This document shows positions 48,008-59,586 of a stretch of 64,000 nt of DNA, in pieces; position 1 is the first letter of the stretch; each line of letters begins with the position of its first letter. The notes under the pieces are model-generated. The model did no database searches. It had not been told where the DNA came from and saw nothing but the letters and a program-made list of their open reading frames with translations. The stretch is taken from the NCBI GenBank assembly GCA_023079485.1, contig CM041083.1, positions 110,835,554-110,899,553 of the forward strand. Reading direction: 5' to 3'. The position numbers were made by a program, and so were the translations under genes. Origin of the DNA: Archilochus colubris. Taxonomy: Eukaryota; Chordata; Aves; Apodiformes; Trochilidae.

Positions 48008-48959
48008 TGAACAGCTGTATAAACACAAGGTATTTAAGAAACAAAGTGGCTTCCACTAAGTGTTGACTTGAACTGCAAAAACTGCTTCAAAAGTACACAT
48101 CAGGACGACTGCAACTTGAAGTTCACTTCATCAAAAAAATTCTAATGCATTACAAAAATAGAAATATGACATATCCTTAGCAAGCAAGTACCTTGGAAGG
48201 ATATAATTCATCTTCAATAATGCTTTGATTTGTGACCTTCACAGCTTTGTTTTCATTTTTATTTCAATTGCATTAGAAGAATGTCTATAAATAGCTACTA
48301 TGGACTGAACGTATAATTTTAGGATCATTTTTTCAGCATGTGGAGTAGATTGCTAGATGAAACCCAGACCTGTTACTTGTGAAACTGTAAAGTCTAAAGT
48401 TAAGTGTTTAGAAAAACAATATTTCACAGATCTAAATGTATTTCCTATTAGTGCAAAGCTCTAACATAAAATTTATAGCACATTATTGAACCGGTGCTAA
48501 GCAAAACTTTAACTCAGAAATGCAAAGAAACAAATTTCACATGGAAAAGACACTTGTGAAGCTCAGCTGAAAACTCCTAGTATGTTTATTTCTCTATGTC
48601 TCACAAGGGAAATGTTTGTATTCCACCTCATACCCTATTTAAAAACAGAGTGAAGAGGAATGTGTTTAGTTCACCAAGCCTGATTTCACAGGAGGCAAAA
48701 AGTAGAGCAAAAGCAGGATGTGGCATTTTGCATGTGGAAAAGTGAAAAAGAAATATTAACAATTATTAAACATTGTACTTACAGCTCGAGAAGTAAAGTG
48801 ATTACAGGACTAAGGCAGGTTTCACTTACCCTGAGCACTTCTCCAGCAGAACTCTAGAAGGCCCCAGAGTGGCAAAGAGCTACAGATGCAACCACCTCTG
48901 CACTTTGGGAGTTGTTCCCCCAAAGCAAAAGGGGGTACTTCTGATGTATAAAGACATTA
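48008..48959. other. Unique sequence, no gene recognised
   Basis: Two minus-strand donor-like sites occur near 48776-48781 (AGCT|GTAAGT) and 48828-48833 (CTCAGG|GTAAGT). Neither has a frame or acceptor good enough to call an exon. Confidence 0.45.
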
Positions 48960-49260
48960 TTAAGCCTTTGCAAGGATAAGTCTGCAGTTATCTCCTTGCT
49001 TAGCTTTAATTAAAAATAATGATTTAATGGAACAAATACAGCTTATGGTCCAGACTTGCTGTAGATGTCATAGGAAGTTTGGGAACGAGATACAGGAGGG
49101 TTTTCTTGAAGAGTGGGGCCCTTTGTATTTAGTTATTCTCTAATTAGTTGTTTTTATTGACATACGGCATACAGATGGGCTTATATATTGCTATAGAAAT
49201 ACGGCCAAAGTTTATTATCTTACTGCATTTATTGCTGTGCCTTCCATCGTGATAGTTCAC
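48960..49260. promoter_or_regulatory. Candidate conserved noncoding element
   Basis: The block holds clustered homeodomain-type cores (gctttaattaaaaataatgatttaatgg, ctctaattagttg) and CpG-containing strings unusual for this AT-rich DNA (gacatacggcatacag, aaatacggcc, catcgtgatag). No repeat or long frame explains it. Regulatory function is an inference. Confidence 0.35.
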
Positions 49261-50260
49261 AAAAGCACATAACTAGCAGAGGACCCAATCCCATTTATGT
49301 TAGACTAAGAAGTAAAACTCTCACAGATTTAAGCCATACAGGATCAGACTCCAATGATTATATGGGCATACACATGTGTTTCACCCACTTCTGATGGATT
49401 TTGTGCCTGGAAGGAAGCAGCAAGTCTTCTAATGGAGAACAATGTTTCAGAAAACAGCTAATTCCCCAAACTGGCAGCAGTACACAACAATTGTAGAGAC
49501 TGAAATATTTCAGATGTGTCTTTAGCAAGGGAAGTCCAAATAATGCCTTGACCTTACGAAACTCATATGCTCTGGATAGTATTTGGGGGTTGGTACCTTT
49601 GCATGGTATTTTGTCACAGGAATTAATATTGCTTGGCCAGGCTCTAGCTGTTCAGCCTTTTTTTTTCTAATTCAGTCGCACATTGCATACCTTGTCACAA
49701 GAGATGTAACCTGAAATAGTTTAGCTCTCAAGAAATGGTTCTTCCAATATTTTTAAGATTTTTTTCTTTTGTTCTCTCCCGCTAAAGCAACAGATCACAT
49801 CTCAAGTTCTCCTGGTAAAAAGCTATGAGACATAGACACACTACAATTGTGAAATTGTATGGTGATTCAAAATCTCACTGTAAAGTCCAAGTTCAGATTA
49901 GCTTTTTATATACCTCCACACATTTTTTTGGATTTCAGCCACTCTTCCCCAAGGTGTACCCTTAAGCAAGACCCATCAGTATGCTTTAATGCAACAAATA
50001 ATTCCCTTTCTTTTACTTGTCCTCACCACCATTCTGTGCATTTCCCCAGCTCCCGCTACACTTCGGAACTACTCACATATTTTAGCAGTGTTGATGCCTA
50101 AAATCTTCTTTATTTCCAGGTCTCGCTCCCATTCCTATGCTCAGCAAGAGCTGATAAATATTTTATCCAAAAATTATTCAACTTTTCCCAACATTTTTTC
50201 TTCCAAACACTCCTGACTCTTCTGTGCTCATTCTGACCATCTCAGAAACCAATCAGCAGT
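49261..50260. other. Unique sequence, no gene recognised
   Basis: Two overlapping plus-strand frames (49859-50101 and 49989-50216) lie over C/T-rich DNA and are not convincing. No transposon was recognised. Confidence 0.5.
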
Positions 50261-50297
50261 GGTAATGGGAGTGATGGTAATGATGGTAATGGGAGCA
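50261..50297. repeat. Short tandem repeat (GGTAATGGGAGT/GATGGTAAT)
   Basis: The core ggtaatg(g/a) recurs three times within 37 bp, at 50261, 50276 and 50285 approximately. Confidence 0.85.
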
Positions 50298-50723
50298 GAT
50301 GGCTTTTGTGTCTGCTACAGAGGTGCTGTCAGTGGAGCTGGTGTGTCCAGTAGGACTCCAACCACCACATTGCCCTGGGTGTTCCTGTATTGAGAATTCC
50401 AGACCCACTACAGAGATCTTGCAAAGGAGAATGAATCTAGATGGCAGAGGTCTACCAAAAAAGCTGTGGTGGTGAACTGTGATCTTTTGAACTGTATTCT
50501 CTTTGACATGTACTTACTTAGAACACAGGTCAACTTTTATTTCTAGTAACACCCTGAAAGATATCAGAAACGCATGAGCTATCAAATACTGCTGAGTTTA
50601 TCTCCACCTGTATTACAGGAAAAGATGCTGTGTGCATTTAGCAATGCCTCCTGACACTAATGACTGCCTGCAGCATCTCTGTGTTCACGTGGCAGAACAC
50701 ACGTGAGCTCCAGGGGCAGGAGA
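50298..50723. other. Unique sequence, no gene recognised
   Basis: Nothing beyond ordinary non-repetitive sequence was recognised before the CR1 copy. Confidence 0.5.
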
Positions 50724-50940
50724 ACCACAGAAATAGAGTTGGATGGGACCTGTGGAGTCATTTGGCCTGACCTCTGCCCAAAGCAGGACAAGCTTCAGCA
50801 GATTGATCTGGGCCTTGCTCAGACAAGTCCTGAATATCTCACAGGCCAGAATTACACTACTGATGTGGTCACCCTTATAGTGTTTTTTTCCTTGTTTCCA
50901 GTTGCAGTCTCCACTACTGCAGTTTGCAGCTCTAATACTT
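50724..50940 (-). repeat. Older CR1 LINE 3' fragment, minus strand
   Basis: Plus-strand order is accacagaaatagagttgg, atgggacctgtggagtca, cccaaagcaggacaagc, gggccttgctcagacaagtc, tgaatatctcacagg, gtggtcacccttatagtg and ttttttccttgtttccag. This corresponds to the reverse complement of a CR1 3' region. It is more diverged than the copies at 6914 and 12424, so it is an older insertion. The 102- and 91-codon frames crossing it are incidental. Confidence 0.85.
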
Positions 50941-52091
50941 TGAACTTTGGTTGCATGCATACGAGAAGAGTTGGAGCTGTCTTTCTCTACACCTTCCCAC
51001 TAAGCAGATGAAGACTGCAGTAATATTATGGACTGTTACCATTCATGCATCTGATCTCTTGCTCAATCCTTGGCTTCCATTAGTCAGGTACTAATGCAAT
51101 TCAGTTCAGCTAAAAAAGGCAAATTTTTTGGTGTCCATCTCCGTTAGTACATCTGTAGCTGTGTATAGTTTTACAACTGAAGGGACTATTTCAAGAGCAT
51201 ATGATCCCTTAAAATAGTGAATCAAGATATGCTTCATTTATGAGAGCCAAATAGACATTATAGCTATGTCATTTTAACTACACATCCAAACATCTTTTTG
51301 CCATTCGCCAGAGAAGAAAAAAGAAAAGGCATTTGGCTGTTGTGGCCTCATCAGTTCTTCAAGCCACTGTTTGGACACGTCACAACTAATTTATTATCAT
51401 AGACTTAGTAAGTATTCAAAACCTTGATGGAGTTCTAAAAGTTCATATTATGTTCTCTAAAATTATTAACCATTAGAAGAAGTCATATGTGGCAGTATTA
51501 AAGGTCTCTTTTAGACATGGTAGCATGCAGATCAAGATCTACATTTTCTGTAACATCAGCCTTGCATTTCCTTAAACAAATGCATTCCTGAAAGAAAACC
51601 AAAAATTGAAAAAAAAATTAAAAAATAAAAAAAAAAGCAAGTTGCAAGTTCAAAGAATTTAACTGAGTGATGCAAAATATTTCCTTTAAATGTAGATCCA
51701 ATTTCTTCCACTTTTTTATGTGCCAGGTGTGTATAAATATCAAATAGTAGATCTATAACAGCAATGACCCTGCTTTTTCAGTTGAAATAAAAAATAGTAG
51801 AAAACACTATCCTTTCCATCCCAAGCTTCAACAGATCTTTGCACAACTGCTAATGAAATTTAGCAGGGATTAAGAAGAAACAAATCAGCACTGTCACTTT
51901 GACTCTCTCTGATGCTTGTGGTTGGAGTCTGTCATAATTTTAAACACAGCAACTTGGAAGTTTACTTTTAAGAGCATTTTCAGGACTGGTTGTGTATTAT
52001 TTGTGTGCTTCATCTTCAGACAGCTCATGTCTTGCAGAGGAACCCCTTGAGCAAATAACTTACACAGTCTCAGGTATGAAGTGCAGAGATT
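50941..52091. other. Unique AT-rich sequence, no gene recognised
   Basis: An A-rich patch is at 51595-51640. No gene or transposon was recognised. Confidence 0.5.
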
Positions 52092-52150
52092 GAAAGCCCA
52101 GATCCTGCTCAGTTCCCCACTCTAATCAATGGGGTTTGGATCTGATCCAC
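52092..52150. repeat. Possible copy 3 of the ancient palindromic repeat
   Basis: Segments agatcctgctc, ctaatcaatgggg and tttggatctgatcc recall the aatcctg...gaagtcaatggg...ggatt layout of the copies at 13651 and 42768, but only part is recognisable. Confidence 0.28.
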
Positions 52151-52593
52151 AATAATATGGAAATGAGCAGGGAAAGCGAGGGCACTCTGAGACCAGTTAT
52201 AATACCAAAATGAAGAAATGAAAAAAAAGGAATCAAATTCCTTAGATGGGTGTGCATAGAGGGCAAATTTAACTAGGATAGTATTAGTAAATGGTATGAT
52301 GTTCTCTCTTTATGATTTACAGACACTGCATGTATTTCCAAGGTACTCAGTGATACACATGAGCTAGCTGCAACAAACTGGTTTTGGTGTGCCAAATGAC
52401 GTAAAAATGACTCAGCATTTCCCTCAGACAATGTAACAGCACCATGGATTTCATAACATTAATTTAATCTTGCCTCAAGTAACTGGTCCTTTTCCCCCTC
52501 TCCTTGCAGAAAGGCAAGAGAAGTCAAGAGCTGGTGTTTTCAGAAGTGCACAAAGTGCAACAATTTCTAAAAATTTTATCTCACTACTGAGAG
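52151..52593. other. Unique sequence upstream of the hairpin
   Basis: No gene or repeat was recognised. A pyrimidine-rich patch (cttttccccctctccttgcag) ends near 52510 and would serve as a splice acceptor on the plus strand. Confidence 0.45.
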
Positions 52594-52654
52594 CTGAGGT
52601 GGTAGTAGGTCTGAGGAGGTAGGGCATCTGGGGACCCACCTACTACCACCTCAG
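52594..52654. other. Perfect 17-bp inverted repeat, microRNA-like hairpin
   Basis: The left arm CTGAGGTGGTAGTAGGT (52594-52610) is the exact reverse complement of the right arm at 52638-52654, with a 27-nt loop between. The fold is about 61 nt, the size of a short pre-microRNA, and would form on transcripts of either strand. The plus-strand arm begins TGAGGT like let-7, but differs at the seventh base and carries extra bases, so it is not a let-7 gene. Arms stop pairing abruptly at both ends. Alternatives are a template-switch palindrome or a regulatory palindrome. Confidence 0.9.
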
Positions 52655-52804
52655 GGAGACCATTTTCACCATCAGTGGAAAAATAATAACTTCCCTTTTC
52701 CGCTGGCTACAGAACATATTCCTGATGGAGTTTAACAGAGCCAAAACACCCAGCACAGGGTTTCTGCTTAGCTGGAACTAAGCAGGGCACTATAGTCAGG
52801 GGGT

Positions 52805-52990
52805 AAGGAACAATTAGGCCTACTTCATGCCTGTGAAACAATTAGTCATTAATTAGGCCAGCTTCACATTTGGAAAAGGGGAATAGCTTTAATTAGAGTG
52901 GAATTATATCCCTTTGACAGACTTCAGAGGGAATTCTAATGGCAGGATGCAAACTATAAAGTCAGCCAGGCTTTTACAGCATTTAAGAGC
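52805..52990. promoter_or_regulatory. Candidate noncoding element with repeated AATTAGGCC
   Basis: The nonamer aattaggcc occurs at 52812-52820 and 52851-52859, each followed by a similar (t/g)acttca or agcttcac string. Further ATTA cores (caattagtcattaatt, ctttaattagag) are close by. Paired homeodomain-core sites in clean, non-repetitive DNA suggest an enhancer or ancient element. Function is inferred. Confidence 0.33.
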
Positions 52991-53603
52991 TTATGGAGCA
53001 TATTGCAAGTATACAGTCTTTTCAGTGTGTATAACAACCATCTGCAACAAAACCCCACGTCTCTGCCAGGTTCAGAGTTACTAAATGGGAGGAAAAAAAG
53101 AATTTTAAAACAGTTTAAAAATCCCCAGCTTGAAACAAATGTCTTTATAACTACATTTGGACAGCTTCTTTCCCAGATTCAGAAACTTTTTTCCCCATTC
53201 TTGCATTTATGCAACAGAACATAAAGAAAATGTGAAGCGGCAATAAGGAGATAAATATTTAACATCTAGCTACAAAGTATACTTCTTCCTCTCAGTCATT
53301 TTTTTTCTTTAGCTATTAACCCGAGGAAGGGTCTGCACATGAACTTGCAACTAAATAAGTAAAATGAACTTAATTGATGCCTTCTGTTATGCTGGGGCTG
53401 GAACTGGGCACTGGTCTCACCATAAAAGTTTCTTGGGAGCTACAAGCATCCTGCAACTTAGTCTCCAATGACTTAGCTTAAACCCCCTTACAGGAGGACA
53501 AACAGCAAATCTTCCATTGCAACTCAAGCTGTGGGATCACTCCTACAGAGTCCAAGAAGAACTGGCTTTGAGGCAGGACAATCCAATGAAAGATTTTTAC
53601 TTT
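52991..53603. other. Unique sequence, no gene recognised
   Basis: A 73-codon plus-strand frame at 53003-53224 is unrecognised. No repeat was seen. Confidence 0.5.
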
Positions 53604-53640
53604 AAAAAAAAACAACAACAACAAAGCAACAAACAAACAT
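53604..53640. repeat. A/C-rich tract with AAC units
   Basis: Consecutive aac and caaa units follow a run of nine adenines. Confidence 0.85.
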
Positions 53641-55659
53641 ATACCCATCTTCTGAAATCAAAATCAAGCAAGGAGTGTGTTGGAACCCTGCAAAGCAGAG
53701 AACAAGGCAAATGTGGTGACAGGAATACTTCTGATATTTTTATTTCTTGGTGGGAACCACTCCAAACAAGACACTTCTTTTTTGAATTTAGGGATGATGA
53801 CTTTATGGAATTTTTTCAGTGGAAAAAAAATACAACTTTCAGCTACTCCTAATTATTAGAAGATTTCACTCAAGCTTCCAGAACAGTCCTGGTTACAATA
53901 GATACTGCAGGACCTAAGAAAAGCTGTGGCTGCTCTCTCCAGCTGTGTGTACCTCCCCCTGTCCCCGAGCCTCAGTGTCTTCAACTGCTCCTTTTGGTGA
54001 TTTCATGTTTTGCATAAATAATTAAACATTCATGGTAGCAGAGACTAACATGGATGTACCCTGCTTTCCATGGGTTTCAGCTACTGTGTTGCAGCCTTTT
54101 TTTCTATCACTAAATGTTACACTTGAAAATGGACCCACTTCTACAGGGGGGATGGAGGGAAATCTATCTTACAGCACCTTTTAATGCTTTAATGATGGTA
54201 TTCCAAACAAGTGAGATCCCAATTTATATCCACACTCCACTTAACCCATGGTAGGGACTTGAGCCAAGTTCTGAGTACTTAGAGAGCCCTAGGAAATGCA
54301 TTTCCATAGGCCAGTAAGGGAATTACATTTTGTGAACTTTAAGGACGAAACAGGAAGAGCTCAGAGACAACACTTCCAACTGCTGGATTCACAACACTGT
54401 TAACAAAAAGCACAGAAGAAACAAATACTACCCTAAAAGTTTTAAAACACAATTGTGGACACCCAAGCCACATCATGGAAGTCTGTGAAGCAAACGAAAG
54501 AGATTTAAAAATAATAATTTGGCCTTAGAAGTAATAATTCCTTACAGAGAATTTCCTGCTTCTATAAATGCTCCCTATTTTCATCTCAACTAGGGAATAA
54601 TGTGATAATTGTGATAACTAAATCTCAAATTATCCAGGGCTACAAATTTAAGTTAGCATCTTGTATCAGTTACAAGAATCCTACAAACTAGCACAAGTGA
54701 TGCTCCCCCAGCCAGCATGCTCTTCCTGCATGCACTCAGGTGAAAAAACAAGTAAACAGTACACCCAGAGGGCATAGCTGTTGTTTTCCATAACCACTGG
54801 GAAAAATCATTCTGCAAGTAATTTCATAGGCAGATTCCCTGCTCAGCTACCATACCCTCAGGATACAGGCTGTCTCGAACACAGTCACGAGGTAGAAGGC
54901 AAATAAAGGAAAATTGAGTAACATGTAAGAGGGAACACAGAGGTAAATATGGAGAAAATATGCTTCTTGCAAGAAGATGATGTTTTCCATAGGGGGTGTG
55001 GTTGTGGGGTTGCTAGAAGAAGGGATGATGGCAAAGGAAAAGCAGAATAATATCTTGGCCAGCTGTCATGTCAGAAGATAAAGGATAACCACTGTCCTAC
55101 TTTGTGCCAATCTCCTCTTTATTATACCCTTTAAAATAAAATCACAACAGCACATGCTTCTCATATTTCCAGTGTGTCAAAGGGTTATTATGACCACTAT
55201 GTCCTTTTAAATTGCCTCTTATCTTGGAAAACAGATTTTACTACACATACAGCCCCTAGAAAGGGAGCATGGTGGAAGTCACCATGCAATTTAACACAGT
55301 AGAAAAACAGTTCTGCATTACCTGGACACAGGAGGAAGTTCCCAGTCTTGTTACAACACGATAAAGAGTCAGATATGACCATGCAGTCCTTTTGAAAGAA
55401 AATTAGAAGTTGCCTCAGGTTTGCCTACAAGCAGGCACATATTCAGGTTTCTTTACCATTTGAACCCAAAACAATTTTTTTTTTTCAGAATTTTTTATTT
55501 TGTCATTGCTTTTTGCACCTTTAGGTACAATATTCCTCATATCTATCACCTTGATGTCTGGATCAATCACCTTTTTTGCTTGTGGAAAAGGAAACCACAG
55601 TGCATCATTTGTTGGAAACACTCATGTTCTTTCATTCAGCTACGAATGTTCTTAATTTT
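53641..55659. other. Unique sequence, no gene recognised
   Basis: Open frames of 60-111 codons overlap the low-complexity tract or lie antisense to each other. No known transposon, exon or motif cluster was recognised. Confidence 0.5.
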
Positions 55660-55687
55660 CTCTCTCTCTTTTTTTTTTTTTTTTTTT
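55660..55687. repeat. (CT)n followed by 19-base poly(T)
   Basis: Several CT repeats run into 19 thymines at 55669-55687. Confidence 0.92.
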
Positions 55688-56856
55688 AATAATATTTGAA
55701 AGATATCTCTAGTTGAAGAATAACCTTTAGTTTACTGTAAAAGAATGTTAACCTGTCATTCCACTCCAGCAGTGGTGAAATAGCAAGAAAAGACAAAGAT
55801 AACATTGTTGCAAATATTTTCTCAGAATGTTATTTCTTCCCATGGCAGACAGAAGTACAGACAACTGTTTACCAAGTAGTCAACAGATTTTGTCAATCCA
55901 CTCAAGAAAATGCCAGATTTTAAAAAAAACACTCATTATCCATCTGATAAAAGAATAAAAATAAGACAAGGAACATCTAAACTCATTTATTACTGTGAAT
56001 ATCTTAGTTACACGTCATTACAGAAAACTTACTCTAACCTACGTTATTATGATCTACTTACACAAAGCTGTATTTGAATTTAGCTGGATTTTCCTTGAAC
56101 TTAGCATGGAAGAGACAATATATTAAATCCTTCAGCAGCAAAGCACACCAACTGACACATGGACCCTTAAACTTGTTGACTTCCTATTCATAGAGTAAAC
56201 AAACTGAAAAAGCTTAAAGATTGACAGAACATAAGATTATTGTCTGATCCTCATTTATTCCTCCATTACGACACATGTCTTCCAGTTCTTCTGGCTAGCA
56301 CCTTGATATAAAGAGCAGTGAGTTCTCAACAACATCAGTAAATTGGGCAACCCTTTGAAGCCCTTTCTTTTTAATGGTTATGCTGCCTCTCAGTTTTCCA
56401 GGATCTCTCTGGCTGTTTGAAGCATGGGACATCCAAAGCCATTTCTGAGGAGGAGGATGGGTGGCCAGTGAGCTTCTGTGTCAAAGGCTAATGGTGACAG
56501 CAATAAGTCACTGGGAAATACCCATCAAACAACCGGGACCTCAAAGGAAAACACCTTGATCTGTTGCCATCCAGCCACCTTTGGAGCTACCATCATGCTT
56601 GATGAGTTGGCTGCAGAAGACATACTCAGAAGGGCACTGAGCTGATGGTATTCCTTTGCTTTATATTTACCAGTATGGATTAGTCTCCATATGACACTAC
56701 CTGTAGCTGGCTCCCTTGTGTACTGAGGTTTTGCACTGCTGAGATCTGTCTGGATGGTTTCTGCATGGCACAAAAACAAAAGGCTGTCACAAGGTCCAGA
56801 CAAACTCATGTTGGGAGAGGGAAATGAAGAACAAGCAATTTTGACCCTTGAAATTC
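55688..56856. other. Unique sequence, no gene recognised
   Basis: A 113-codon minus-strand frame at 56525-56866 was inspected and matches no family. No repeat was recognised. Confidence 0.5.
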
Positions 56857-56883
56857 TTGTTCTCACATTTGTTGTGAGAACAA
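56857..56883. other. Perfect 11-bp inverted repeat with 5-nt loop
   Basis: The arm TTGTTCTCACA (56857-56867) pairs exactly with TGTGAGAACAA (56873-56883) around tttgt. A further cttgttctc follows at about 56894. It is a compact hairpin that could be a chance palindrome or a protein-binding palindrome. Confidence 0.92.
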
Positions 56884-59564
56884 CACATGTTGTCTTGTTC
56901 TCTGCCTGGATCTCTTCTGCTCATCTTGGGGAAGCCACAGGAATGAAAAAACCAGATTTTGTCAAGAGCAGGACTGGACTGTTAATCAGCAAAATAAATG
57001 AACCTATAAAACTCGTATAACCTTGCAGTATATAAAGTAAAACTTCCCTGGTGGTGACAGTTTAATTCTAACTACTCTCTGCCAAAGTTTCGTTCTGGGT
57101 ATGAATACACAAATTGTCCAAAGGAGCAGTAAATGTCCCTGCTTTCCTAATTTTGAGACATTTCTTTCAATGCACATAGTTCAAGACAAATCAGATGTTA
57201 AAGGAGATATTTATGATCTCCAGAACTCAATAAACTGCATTTACACTTACAGTACCTTGGCTCTTTCTGAGCTGAAAAGACCATAAGACCTAATGTATAG
57301 TTGTATAAATAAATGAGTATATGAAATTTAGTAACAGGAGCTCTTGTGACTCATAGGAGTCTTTGGAAAAATCCCCACTAATCTATTAATAATAAAGAAT
57401 CTGTAATGCTAAAATTGCAAACCCCAGCACGTCCTCTCTTCTTAGCATACCAAAGAGACTTTTTTTACTGGTAACAGTAGCATATTCAAGACAGCACTGG
57501 CTTCACACAAGTCTAGTTCAAATTCTGAAGCCGAATACCTAGGACTTAAGAGCAATCCCATAAAAGATATTGGATATTCAGCAAAATTCTAAGCTCAGCG
57601 TAAAAAGCTAATATTTTTAAATGAGATAAGTATGAAAGTGCTATGTACAATCAATCAGGGTAGAATTCCTAGTGCTACTGGACAGGGTATCAAATTACTT
57701 CCATTTCTTGCTGCTCCTAAACTAGAAATGTAGAGTATAACAAATGTGCAGTGAAGTGCAGAAGATGCTAGATAGGTGAGTTGGAACCTCTGGCACAGAT
57801 GAAGGTGTTGCTAGTAGTTTGATACCAAATACTCAATGAGAATATAATTTACAGTATTGACATTTTACACAGCTTGATTAGGTTTCAGAATTATACCCTA
57901 CGGATCAAGGGTTTCGAAGAATTTTTTCCCATGCTGTCTACAGATACACAGACTGCATAGTTAAAGTCTCCTGGATTACATTTCCAGGTTTCCTTTATAG
58001 GCACTGTGTCTGGGGACCTAAAGTTTTGATTATGCAGCACAATTCTAGTACAAGAAGTGATTTCTGGAGCCAACTATACATCCAATAAATTCAGTAGCAG
58101 TTCAGAGCTCTGTACGCCAAAGGGCACTGTCTGTCACTTTTGCATTTAACTTCAGAACAGAAAGCATGAACATCATTTCCAACATTATGTCTTCCATTTC
58201 TGAGCACTGATGTGACCATCCCTTCTCATAGTTCCAGGTCCCTAAATTGGACAAATAATACAACTGGAAAAATGCATACAATATTTCATCAGCCATTAAA
58301 GAACCAGAGCTGTGAGAGGCCCTAGATTCCTTTCTTCTTCTCTCTTTTAGTCTTTGTGTATGTTTTATTTTTTATACAGTGCCTCAGGCATCACTCAACA
58401 AATGATAATCTCCCCACAGAGTCACAGTACAATAAACAAAGCAGGGGAAGAAGATCCATTTAGCAGGGAGACCACAGTGGTTCCCTTTTTAGCCCAGTTC
58501 TTCAAGCAAGGAGACTTGAGCTATCGTGCTGTGTGCATATATGAGTGATTCTTGACCTTTCCTTCCATCAGCTTTGGAATCATGGCCCAGTTTTCCCAAA
58601 ATTCAGAAGGGGGTTAATGGTCTTAAAAGTACTGCACTGCATAAAGAGTGAGGGAAACAAAGAGCTGGGGGAAGCAGGGAAACACTCTGAGTGCCTCCAC
58701 CAAGGGGAAAGCTAAAAAGAAGCAGCCGTATTAGACATCAGAAACTCCACACAGGACATCATTGCCCAAAGGGGTTGATTGATTTTTCAGCTCACAGACT
58801 GATGGTGTCTGAGGATCATTACAGAAGTTAATTTGACCGCCTGAACAGAACTTCCCCTTTCTGTGCCTGCAGTCCTGCCCACCAGCAAGGATGGACACTT
58901 CCTAGGTGACAAGTTCATGCCATCATCTGAGCAGCACCAGGACATGCTGTGGCTGTCCCTGGCTCTGCTGAACTTGACTTAGGCAAAGCAGTTGATGGAT
59001 CACCAGGACTGGATCTCAGAGGAAAGCCTGACACATGCAGATTTTTAAATTCTACTTAAATCCCAGTAACAGAGGTCCTCCACACTGAATGCAAATATTC
59101 TTTTGTTCAAAAATCAAGGCACTGATGAATGGATGCTCACAATTTCATGATAAAACCACTTTTTCTGACAACTTTACATATTACAATTCCTCAGTAAAGC
59201 TTACAAAGAAACATACCAAGCCAGGAGCTGTTGATACTCAGGATTCAACAAGAATCTTTATTGAGACTATATCTGAAATAAATGCTCATCTGTGAGAGTG
59301 TGATTACCAGAATCTGTCCTCCAGAAAATTAGCACTATTTGCAGCTAAATAATATATTTGCATTTGAACAAGAAGGGAAAGAATGCATTTAGATTCGGAT
59401 TACCTGAAATATTTTTAACTTACACAGAAATGTGTTAGTTCTATTAATACAGGGATTTATTTTAAACAGGAATTATAGAAAATGAAATTCTAAGCTGTAA
59501 GTGTTTTGCTGGTGGCAGGTAGGTTAACATTCCTCCTAATCCACAGGGTAATAACCTTTCTCTC
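56884..59564. other. Unique sequence, no gene recognised
   Basis: A 68-codon plus-strand frame at 59089-59295 reads like protein in its second half but lacks a good acceptor and is unrecognised. No CR1 copy was seen. Confidence 0.5.
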
Positions 59565-59586
59565 AAAAAAAAAAAAAAAAAAAAAA
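59565..59586. repeat. poly(A) run, 22 bp
   Basis: There are twenty-two consecutive adenines. No recognisable retroposed sequence precedes it. Confidence 0.95.

Noticed and set aside
52594..52654. let-7 microRNA gene
   Set aside because: The arm starts TGAGGT like let-7 but the seed differs at its last base and the downstream sequence does not match, so only an unnamed hairpin is reported.
56525..56866. 113-codon minus-strand open frame
   Set aside because: No motif, no splice context, and an overlapping plus-strand frame is equally open.
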